From Asterionellopsis glacialis (taxonomy: Eukaryota; Bacillariophyta; Plagiogrammaphyceae; Rhaphoneidales; Asterionellopsidaceae), in NCBI GenBank assembly GCA_014885115.2, contig WKLE02002128.1, forward strand, positions 6,207-18,884: DNA of 12,678 nt. Direction: 5' to 3'. Below, piece after piece: positions 1-6,610 of the stretch (the stretch's first letter is position 1; every line of letters begins with the position of its first letter). The notes beneath the pieces are model-generated. The model worked only from the letters and a program-made list of their open reading frames with translations. It ran no database searches and had not been told where the DNA came from. The translations under genes were made by a program, and so were the position numbers.

Positions 1-583
1 TATTTTCACAAGCCAGATAAAAGATACTCTTACCACGAGAACTCGATCTATGAATCGAATAGGGATAAAAATAATCCAACCCGAATCTGCGCAACAGGCA
101 TCTCTACTGGCTTTGCCAACACACACCTTTTATTATTTGTCAGTAGGACATGATGGGGTCCACGTAGAAATTCTATGTATGTACGCGTTGAATTTGATTT
201 GAATTTTAGATCTCCCGGATCGGCGTTGAGAGAATTTTTCGGAGCAGATTTGAAAATATTCAATTTTCTTGTACTGCATGTACAGAAGTTCTACTGCACT
301 CCTGGTCTACAAACTGCCTTTATGTGACGTTTCATGTATACTCGCATGTGGGAAACACAAGCACTCTTGGTCTCCACCAAAAAAAGGATAGAGACATCAA
401 CAAGATATCACCGCACTGTATACCATACCATCATCTTGTCTCTAGTCCAAACAAGAGATGCTACATATATTTGACAAGTCTAGCTATTAGAGAGACATAC
501 GATATATATAAAACAGCAGATTCATATAGGTCTGTGGTACGACTTTCACACATTGACAATTGTACGACGCAAAGTAGTGGAGA
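1..583. other. Upstream intergenic region of the charged secretory gene
   Basis: This stretch has no convincing gene. Short open frames exist on both strands (48-263 minus, 324-587 plus), but their translations have no domain, signal or compositional character of a real protein. The plus frame overlaps the next start codon by four bases and contains the TATA box, so it fits promoter and leader sequence better. The region holds a small direct repeat TACTGCA (272-278 and 292-298) and a TGTAC/GTACA inverted pair around 270-284. The left edge may contain part of a neighbouring gene's flank; nothing identifies it. Confidence 0.6.
503..513 (+). promoter_or_regulatory. Putative TATA box
   Basis: TATATATAAAA lies 71 bases before the ATG at 584, a distance that leaves room for a TATA-to-start spacing of about 30 bases and a short leader. 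The match to the eukaryotic TATA consensus is direct. Its use as a core promoter is inferred, and AT-rich DNA gives such matches by chance. Confidence 0.45.
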
Positions 584-2059
584 ATGAATTTACAAAAGTG
601 GAGAATATGTCGACAACCACAAAATCTGATAATATTATTCTTGTTAGTGTGTTTTTGTTTTCGACTGAATGTGAAAGCATTCTCACCTTTGTATGATTGG
701 TCATATAAATCAGAAGATACCTGCTATAGCTGTACTGCAAACTCTAGGAAAGGGAAATGTCGACGCTTGGCATTTACATTGTCGGGAGAACCTACTATAT
801 CATTCTTGCATATACGAGGTGGCGATGAAGGAGAAGAAACCAATAACAGTACAAGCAATAGTACAAGCAATGTAACTGCTACTGACGACGAGGAGGAGAA
901 CGCAGAGGAAGAAGAGGAACAAACAATGAACGAGGAAGAACAAACAAAAGATGGTGAAGAAAATGAATCGATTGCTGAATCTGAAAATGACCATGTCGAA
1001 AAGGAAGAGGAAGTCCAAACTGTAAACGACGACAATGATAATAATGATACTCTTGAAAATGATGAAACAGATTGGGAAGATTTGTTGCGAAGTGGAGAAC
1101 GTAATACCATCAATGATGATAGAGCAGATGCAATAGAAAAGGATTTGTTTTTGGAAACTTTTCGAGAAGAAGTACAACAAATTAGTCAACAAATCCAAGC
1201 TGATACTATGAATTCATTTGCTGTCTTGCGGAAAGAAATATTACGAAGAAAGGCACAACAAAGACTCAATACTATAGCAAAGCACGGTGAAAAAAAGGAA
1301 AAGGAAGAACCGCCTGTGGATGTCACTCCCACATTGAAAAACAATACAAAAGAGGAACCTGAAGGGGGGAAAGTAGCATCTGAAGATAGTGCAGAAGCTC
1401 TAAAGAGAGATATTTTACTGAAAAAAGAAAAACGTAGACAACGACGACTGAAGCTAGCTAGAGCACGACAAATAAAGGAAGCTAAAGCTAGAGAGCAACT
1501 CAAAAAGCAAACTTTGCCCACGGTACCGGAAGAAGCACCTGAAGCTGAGCCTATGGACGAAGATGTTGAATTCCTCGACGTGGACGCCGATTACAAGGAG
1601 GGACAAAAAGAGAAAATCGATTTGTTTGATCAAGAGGAAGATTTCATCGTTGGAGATACAGATGAAGAGGAAGATTCTGTTCTAGAGCGGATGGAGTCTC
1701 AAAGACGAAAGGAATCCAATGTGACTGAGAAAGATGAGAATGAAGAAATTGATGAACCAGAACCATTGACCACAGTATCTGGTGGGGTTAAATCCAAAGT
1801 CAAGGGGAAGCATGACAAGTCAAAGAAGAAGAAGAAGAAGAAGAAACGGTCTAAAAAAAGAAAATCAGTTAATTCTTCACAAACAATAGAAATCAAAGCT
1901 TCCATAGATGACAGCCTTCTAGAGCAAAAGAGACCAAAACAAATGGTAATATCTGAAACTATAAGAGCAGTGGTCCTTACAGCATTGATGGTGCTAATCG
2001 CGGTCATGGCAAGTCTTTTATTGAAAATCGTGACAAAGACAACAATGGGAACTTCTTAG
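584..2059 (+). CDS. Secretory, highly charged single-pass membrane protein of unknown function
   Basis: A 491-aa protein I do not recognise. Residues 15-26 form a hydrophobic signal-peptide core followed by 'NVKAFSP' (29-35), which recalls the 'AF' plastid motif of diatoms, so the ER or the plastid is possible. A short Cys-containing patch (C47, C50, C59) and 'RGGDEGEE' (78-85) follow. Residues 85-165 are extremely Glu/Asp/Asn-rich with sequons at N88, N92, N96, N127 and N154. Residues 180-310 are charged and probably helical or coiled coil (Lys/Arg/Gln/Glu-rich). A second acidic zone covers about 320-395. Then comes a basic block (403-428) with eight consecutive lysines (414-421). A single membrane helix (about 462-480) and a short basic tail end the chain. 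With a cleaved signal this gives a luminal body and a short cytosolic tail. The start is the first ATG of the frame and precedes the signal peptide. Such composition can attract spurious database hits; a link to silica or cell-wall matrix proteins is only a guess. Confidence 0.8.
   Translation: MNLQKWRICRQPQNLIILFLLVCFCFRLNVKAFSPLYDWSYKSEDTCYSCTANSRKGKCRRLAFTLSGEPTISFLHIRGGDEGEETNNSTSNSTSNVTATDDEEENAEEEEEQTMNEEEQTKDGEENESIAESENDHVEKEEEVQTVNDDNDNNDTLENDETDWEDLLRSGERNTINDDRADAIEKDLFLETFREEVQQISQQIQADTMNSFAVLRKEILRRKAQQRLNTIAKHGEKKEKEEPPVDVTPTLKNNTKEEPEGGKVASEDSAEALKRDILLKKEKRRQRRLKLARARQIKEAKAREQLKKQTLPTVPEEAPEAEPMDEDVEFLDVDADYKEGQKEKIDLFDQEEDFIVGDTDEEEDSVLERMESQRRKESNVTEKDENEEIDEPEPLTTVSGGVKSKVKGKHDKSKKKKKKKKRSKKRKSVNSSQTIEIKASIDDSLLEQKRPKQMVISETIRAVVLTALMVLIAVMASLLLKIVTKTTMGTS
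1823..1843 (+). repeat. (AAG)7 microsatellite coding poly-Lys
   Basis: Seven consecutive AAG codons followed by AAA encode lysines 414-421 of the charged secretory protein. The perfect trinucleotide run suggests growth by replication slippage, so length may vary between alleles. The reading frame is kept by any whole-unit change. Confidence 0.9.
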
Positions 2060-2553
2060 AGTGAGACGGACAGTAAGCAGAGCTCGATAACACCAATATT
2101 AAGCTATCATATTAAAGGGGCGTAAACTATACAAAATTTACAGATTGTTTATAGAGATGATTACACAGGTAATTGTACAGACTACTGGACGTTAGTTGTC
2201 ATACATCATCACATACTTGCGTTCTTATTGTGTTTTCTTGTCCACAGAAAATTGGGGCGGAGCTGGTAAAACTTTCTGATTGCATCTGTCTCCTTTGACG
2301 GTGCAACATTACTTACTGTCTTGGGCGGAAAAGGTTTGCCATGGATTCAGAATGCTCAAAGGCAAAATGATGTGCTGTAGCGACTGCACATCTATATGTT
2401 CACAACCAGTCCTTTTAAAAAACATCAACACAAACAGCCATACATCGCATATGCACCAAGGTTTCAGAATCGCAGTAGAGGCGGGCACTGAGGGATAAGA
2501 TTCGTCACTTAGCATGGGCGTGTCTTGATTTTATAGTATAGAATCCATTGAAG
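2060..2553. other. Convergent 3' spacer
   Basis: This is about 490 bases between the ends of the charged secretory gene (plus) and the phosphatase gene (minus), and it should contain both 3' untranslated regions and poly(A) sites. Open frames at 2280-2498 (plus) and 2309-2515 (minus) overlap one another on opposite strands and show no signal, domain or biased composition. I see no strong hairpin or repeat. Confidence 0.6.
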
Positions 2554-3987
2554 CTAGAACTCAATCTTGGTTACTGCCAATGTGATGTCATCACGGTACG
2601 GCATATTGACAACCCATTTATACGATGATTCCATAATGAGTTTTTCGCAAGTTTCAAGCAATCTAGGTGTATTTCGTTGGTACAAACTTTTGGCCAATTC
2701 ATCAGCAACCATTTGGGGAGGAACATGATCGAACAAACCATCACTGGCAGACACAGCAAATAGATGAATATTCCTTTTTCCTGCCTTGGCCATTATTTCA
2801 TTTAAATTCAATACTGTCACAGTCGGATTGGGAATAACACCCTTTATTCTGGCTGCCTTGTCGCCAATACTTCGACTCATCGCGAGGGCCATAGATGCGA
2901 ATGGATTATCTCCTACAGGTATTATAACACGACTACTGTCGCCTATACCTTGCGGCATCAAAACCACACCACCCATAGATTCAATTCGTTTCCGTTCTTC
3001 AGGTAAATGAGGTTTGTGCAATGCATTCACAAAAACAATATCTACCATCTTTTTTCTAGAATCATATGCTGCCAAAAAAGATTTACTATCTCCGGCATTC
3101 GACACAAAAAGTTGATCACCCAAACGTAAAAACATGGATGCTGTAGATCCTGCTTGTTGTGTATCCGGTAAGTTTTTATCCACTTCCAAGAATGTGTCCA
3201 CGAGAGCCTTTTCAACAGACTGCGCCGATGATGTTCCTTGGAGTTCAAGATTGTGTGAAAGTACTCGTGGCAATTCCAATGCTGCAAAATTAGATACAAC
3301 ATGCCCCTCAGAACCATGACCATCCATAATACCCATAAGAAAGTCTTTTGAACCGCCGCCATCATTGAAGAATGGTGAAACTAATATAGCTCTATCTTGG
3401 TTGGCAGTAACGCCTGAAGCCATCTTCTTGAACCCTCCCCGTGTTAAAAGGGCGTGTTGCTTGTCGATGGAAGGATCCAACTTCAATTTTGAAATTTCTG
3501 TCTTTTCGTTCCTTGGATTATTATTTTTCGGCATTACAACAGGGGTGAGTTGAACGGAATCCAATGCTTCATCGTGTTCAATATATGCTTTCAAATCTAT
3601 CCATGGAAAGTGAATCATACAAGGTAAGTCAGGCGGTTGACGATTCATACATCCTGGTCCATCACTGTAACGGTAAGACCCTGTCAAGGCATTACTAGCA
3701 TATGTAGCAGGATTATCAAAACCATCTCGTGCTGCTATAGTCCATAAAGGATAATCTATCTTTTGGTCTCCTGCCTGTGTCCTTACATTCTTGTTGTTGT
3801 TTTTGAATGATATTTTATCGTCCTTCTTGTTGTTTTTGTTGTTCGCCGTTGAACCCACTTGGAAAGAAATAATAATCAAAAATGCAATTGCACAAAAACA
3901 CACCATCAATAGATGCCATGCCTTCAAAATATGTTTTGTTTTGCCATGATGGTTGTGTTTCCACGGTTCGATGCGTGGTGTCGTCAT
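2554..3987 (-). CDS. Membrane-anchored PP2C-family Ser/Thr protein phosphatase
   Basis: A metal-dependent (PPM/PP2C) phosphatase that hydrolyses phosphoserine/phosphothreonine using two Mg or Mn ions. I chose the Met at 3987 (477 aa) because it has AAA just before ATG and directly precedes the membrane helix. The frame extends 52 codons upstream to 4143, but that part looks non-coding. In the 477-aa numbering there is a single hydrophobic helix at about 25-44 and an Asn/Lys-rich spacer (47-68). A Cys-containing region (about 75-150) is not part of the usual catalytic core. The PP2C core shows NQD (196-198), DGHG (222-225), GSTA (280-283), NAGDSKS (297-303), MSRSIGD (370-376), SASDGLFD (413-420) and RDDIT (465-469). 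The acidic metal ligands expected of the family are present, so it should be active. Basic residues flank both sides of the helix, so it is unclear whether the catalytic domain faces the cytosol or the lumen. No intron is needed. Confidence 0.92.
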   Translation of the reverse strand: MTTPRIEPWKHNHHGKTKHILKAWHLLMVCFCAIAFLIIISFQVGSTANNKNNKKDDKISFKNNNKNVRTQAGDQKIDYPLWTIAARDGFDNPATYASNALTGSYRYSDGPGCMNRQPPDLPCMIHFPWIDLKAYIEHDEALDSVQLTPVVMPKNNNPRNEKTEISKLKLDPSIDKQHALLTRGGFKKMASGVTANQDRAILVSPFFNDGGGSKDFLMGIMDGHGSEGHVVSNFAALELPRVLSHNLELQGTSSAQSVEKALVDTFLEVDKNLPDTQQAGSTASMFLRLGDQLFVSNAGDSKSFLAAYDSRKKMVDIVFVNALHKPHLPEERKRIESMGGVVLMPQGIGDSSRVIIPVGDNPFASMALAMSRSIGDKAARIKGVIPNPTVTVLNLNEIMAKAGKRNIHLFAVSASDGLFDHVPPQMVADELAKSLYQRNTPRLLETCEKLIMESSYKWVVNMPYRDDITLAVTKIEF

Positions 3988-4007
3988 TTTTATCTCTTGC
4001 TCTTGGA

Positions 4008-4022
4008 ATAATATAATATTAT
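4008..4022. repeat. AT-only interrupted palindrome in the phosphatase leader
   Basis: ATAATAT-A-ATATTAT, with 7-base perfect arms around one base, sits 20 bases upstream of the chosen phosphatase start. It may be part of the leader or a TATA-like element. Its presence here argues mildly that the upstream in-frame extension is not coding. Confidence 0.6.
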
Positions 4023-4237
4023 GAACTTGTAGTTTCAAACTCTCCCAGTATCGTACTTCAAAAGTCAATTGGATGCCACGATCTGTGTCTTCCGTCCTTG
4101 CAATTATGCACTTGACCTGCAGGTAGTCTTCTTGGTTGATCAAAAGATGTCAAGGTCGTTGGTTGCTAGGAGTAAATAGCTTGAGACCCCGTCTGACCAA
4201 CAATGCCATGAGGGGAGTGGGATAGCAGAGATTATCG

Positions 4238-4258
4238 TCATCAGTCATCAGTCATCAG
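4238..4258. repeat. Tandem repeat TCATCAG x3
   Basis: Three perfect, adjacent copies of the 7-mer TCATCAG, in non-coding DNA. It is a short slippage-type repeat. No function is implied. Confidence 0.9.
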
Positions 4259-4499
4259 GACAGCGGGTGTTTGTACAGTCTTCGATCCAAGAGCAACGCT
4301 GGTACTGGCAAACTTTGTCTAGTTCATGTGGTACCAAGTACCAGTGCTATGCCTCGTAACGGTATGATTTGGATAGTAACAGCACACCTGGGCAGAGATG
4401 CTATATCCTTTGCATCCACTCTGTATTAGGGTTAAAATGGTTCTCGGCCGTACTAATAAACCTGAACACTAATGATGATATTGTGACACCCTTCGATTG

Positions 4500-4511
4500 A
4501 CACGTACGTGT
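4500..4511. promoter_or_regulatory. 12-base palindrome ACACGTACGTGT, possible bZIP/bHLH-type site
   Basis: A perfect 12-base palindrome, 129 bases before the ATG of the lumen-protein gene. It contains two overlapping ACGT cores, the core recognised by many plant and algal bZIP factors, and a CACGT half of an E/G-box. The sequence symmetry is directly visible. Binding by any factor is inferred. Confidence 0.4.
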
Positions 4512-4639
4512 TTGTATTTGGATTTTCCCGTGTGATAGATCGATCATGATAATATGATATCCATGAGAGACAGACGCATCAACAACAATCTCATCGATCC
4601 GACACGTTTTTACTTTTTAGCAACAAGGCACCGTCAACA

Positions 4640-5128
4640 ATGATCGTTCGTCAGGTAACTGCATTCCTCTTTTTGCTTGTGTCACAAAGTTTTGCACTTG
4701 CGCCCAACAAATCCCCATCAAAGTCGCAGCAAGTCTATTCCTCAAATAGTAGTAGTGGTACGGCGCGTCGTCATTTGTTTGGATCTGCCGCTTTTGCCCT
4801 AACGACTGTGATTGGAGGGAGTGCTGTACTACCTCCTACTACTCCAGTTGCTTGGGCTGTCCAAGATGGAAAAGCCTTGACAGATGAAGAAATGGCAGCC
4901 CGTATTGCACGAAAGTTAGAACTTCAAAAGGGTAATTACTTTACAGACCGTCCAGTCAGTTCGACGGAAATCAGATCTGATGTCAATCCACAGGCTGCCG
5001 CTAATTTACGTTCTAGATCTGCCATGGACAATGCTAAAATAGCACTTGAAAAACAACAAGAATTGAAAAAACGTGACAAAATGCAAAAGCGTGATGATTT
5101 ATGTGAAATGTTGGGACGAGGATGTTAA
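4640..5128 (+). CDS. Small predicted thylakoid-lumen protein (Tat-dependent)
   Basis: A 162-aa precursor with layered targeting. Residues 1-20 form an ER signal peptide ending 'SFALAP' (17-22), comparable to the diatom plastid-entry motif though not a perfect copy. Ser/Lys-rich residues 23-42 look like a transit peptide. Then twin arginines R43-R44, a hydrophobic stretch (45-62) and an 'AWA' signal-peptidase site (71-73) form a typical twin-arginine thylakoid signal. Cleavage would leave about 89 residues (about 10 kDa), mostly helical and charged, with 'GKALTDEEMAARIARKLEL' at its start. Its only two mature cysteines are at the very C-terminus, C155 and C162 (CX6C), and could form a disulfide. 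The size and signals fit a small extrinsic photosystem subunit or assembly factor, but I could not match it to a named Psb or Psa protein. The start has A at -3. No intron is needed. Confidence 0.85.
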   Translation: MIVRQVTAFLFLLVSQSFALAPNKSPSKSQQVYSSNSSSGTARRHLFGSAAFALTTVIGGSAVLPPTTPVAWAVQDGKALTDEEMAARIARKLELQKGNYFTDRPVSSTEIRSDVNPQAAANLRSRSAMDNAKIALEKQQELKKRDKMQKRDDLCEMLGRGC

Positions 5129-5765
5129 AATCAAGAAACAAAAAAGGTGAAATTTAAAAGAAATTGGTCTGAATTGGAGGAGTTTTAAAGCTGTTGAAGA
5201 TGAAAGATATGCATTGTTATGAGGCCTACGAAAGAATTTTATATATCTGGGAACGTATGGGATAGAAATTTCACGTTAGTAGTACGCTTAAGTTCACGCC
5301 AATTTTGCTTTTAAATATAGATAGATCCTGTTTTAGACTTCTAGTTGAGTAAAAAACAAACACATTTCATACCACTTGCTGGGATAATTAAATATCTATC
5401 GTACTGTGGTTCCTTTTGCATTGTTGCTTTCCGTCCAGATTTCGTGCCAGTGAGCTCACGTTGAAAATCATTCGTTAATATGTTAAAGGCGCATTTGTAC
5501 TACGATTCCATTCTGGAACTTGTTGAAAATCCACTACAATGGCAGTACGCAGATGTTGTAGTACCTGACAAATTGAATGGCTTCCAAACCAACAACCGTA
5601 ATTGCAAGTCAACGTTCTATTACGGTAGCCTTCATGAAAAAAGAAATACAAGTTCAGAAACGTCGTAATATTGCTGCTCCTGTGGTATTCGCTCTATGGT
5701 ATCGTACATTTGGCAATTCACACATCCCCATCATCACAACCATGCGAAATCTCATTTCACCCGAA

Positions 5766-6310
5766 AGGTAGGTCCTAGTCCTAAAATACAGCAAGTACCA
5801 GGTACATAGGACCTCAAGTAGGACATTACCTGTGAAAATAACGTGAAAGAAAATTACTACCAGGTACGATATGAGGTTTTACCTGAAACAGCCCAAGCAT
5901 ATGTACCGGGTATACTCCGCTAATTAATATAAATCAAATCGGAGTATAAGATGAAGATTATTATGTGTTTGTAAAGTCCGACTTGCTCGCCAAGCAAATT
6001 AGGAGATAGTATTTCTTACTTATGGAGACAAATTTTCATTGTTCTGCTACATAAGTGAAGAATTTTTTCTTTTCTTGACTTTTCGAAAATCTGCCTCCAA
6101 CGCGCATCTCAAATTTTCGTGTCGGACTCGTCTACGTAAAGCTGTGTAGAAAGATAACGTAATTTACCTTACTCGTACAGGTAACCTACCTTGCGAGTAA
6201 ATAAATTGCAAGTACCCTGGGGTCATCATCCTATCCCTTGATCGATAATTCAGCTCTCTCTGGGCTGCTTAGAGTATCCATACACGCATAGACCGTACCT
6301 ACCAGGTACA
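5766..6310. repeat. Cluster of TACCAGGTAC near-palindromes and related hairpins
   Basis: The 10-mer TACCAGGTAC occurs three times (5796-5805, 5858-5867, 6300-6309); the first and last share an extra A. Each has GTACC-type and GGTAC-type half-sites around a central base; the first copy is a perfect GTACC-A-GGTAC (5795-5805). It is nested inside an 8-base inverted repeat, AGGTCCTA (5770-5777) and TAGGACCT (5807-5814). A second nest has TTACTCG (6169-6175) and CGAGTAA (6194-6200) around AGGT-A-ACCT (6179-6187). Further loose half-sites lie near 5827, 5880, 5905 and 6212. It could be a regulatory array, a degraded small inverted-repeat element, or a source of structured RNA. Confidence 0.6.
5911..5948. 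repeat. 9-base inverted repeat with AT-rich loop
   Basis: TATACTCCG (5911-5919) and CGGAGTATA (5940-5948) are perfect reverse complements separated by a 20-base AT-rich loop. It lies inside the near-palindrome cluster. A hairpin in DNA or RNA is possible; no role can be assigned. Confidence 0.7.
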
Positions 6311-6610
6311 CTTGCTGCTCTAATAATACCGTAGAAGTCATCAAAGCATTCCAGCAAAACTCTCGAGCACCATCGTGGCGCTGTCGATCGTGTTTGCTTC
6401 TGTGCATGGTACGACTTCTTCTGAATTGCAAACACACGTGACCTCCAAACAACGGATATCAGCAGACTCTACTCCTCCCGTAGACTTCTTTAACTTTACT
6501 ACAGGTGCATAAACTACAGTGGCAGAGATAAAATCTGGTCCATGTCCTGGAACAAATACTAAAAAGGAAGGGATATTTTTGTAAGAAAACCAAGAAAAAA
6601 ACATAAAACA

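Larger units (their letters stand above)
3988..4639. promoter_or_regulatory. Divergent promoter region between phosphatase and lumen-protein genes
   Basis: The 652 bases between two divergently transcribed start codons must hold both promoters. Direct reading shows a three-copy 7-base tandem repeat (4238-4258), an inverted pair CTGGTACT/AGTACCAG (4299-4306 and 4337-4344), a 12-base palindrome with a central ACGT-type core (4500-4511), and two overlapping 8-base palindromes, GATCGATC and ATCATGAT (4538-4550). No clear TATA box was found. Shared control of the two genes is possible but not shown. Confidence 0.55.
5129..6610. other. 1.48-kb gene-poor stretch with palindromic motifs
   Basis: No convincing gene. 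Two overlapping plus-strand frames (5480-5668 and 5577-5771) and several minus-strand frames (6231-6452, 6250-6435, 6341-6631) are short, overlap each other, and lack recognisable domains. The second plus frame ends in a stop that overlaps a donor-like GTAGGT (5768-5773), so it could be one exon of an unrecognised spliced gene, but no partner exon was found. The interval from 5766 to 6310 is unusually dense in GGTAC/GTACC and GGT/ACC near-palindromes, listed separately. The last 100 or so bases should be the promoter and leader of the Pro-Ser membrane protein. Confidence 0.55.

Noticed and set aside
324..587. 87-aa plus frame overlapping the start of the charged secretory gene
   Set aside because: It spans the TATA-like promoter and overlaps the ATG at 584, has no protein-like features, and is better explained as promoter and leader.
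724..1521. Minus-strand frames of 111-132 aa inside the charged secretory gene
   Set aside because: They are Ser/Phe-rich mirror products of the Glu/Asp/Lys-rich coding strand (TTC/TCT codons opposite GAA/AGA), with no domain.
3988..4143. 52-codon upstream extension of the PP2C frame
   Set aside because: It includes an AT-only palindrome and shows no targeting or domain features. The Met at 3987 has a better start context and sits right before the membrane anchor.
4238..4258. TCATCAG x3 as a possible CRISPR or satellite array
   Set aside because: There are only three adjacent 7-base units with no spacers, so it is a simple tandem repeat.
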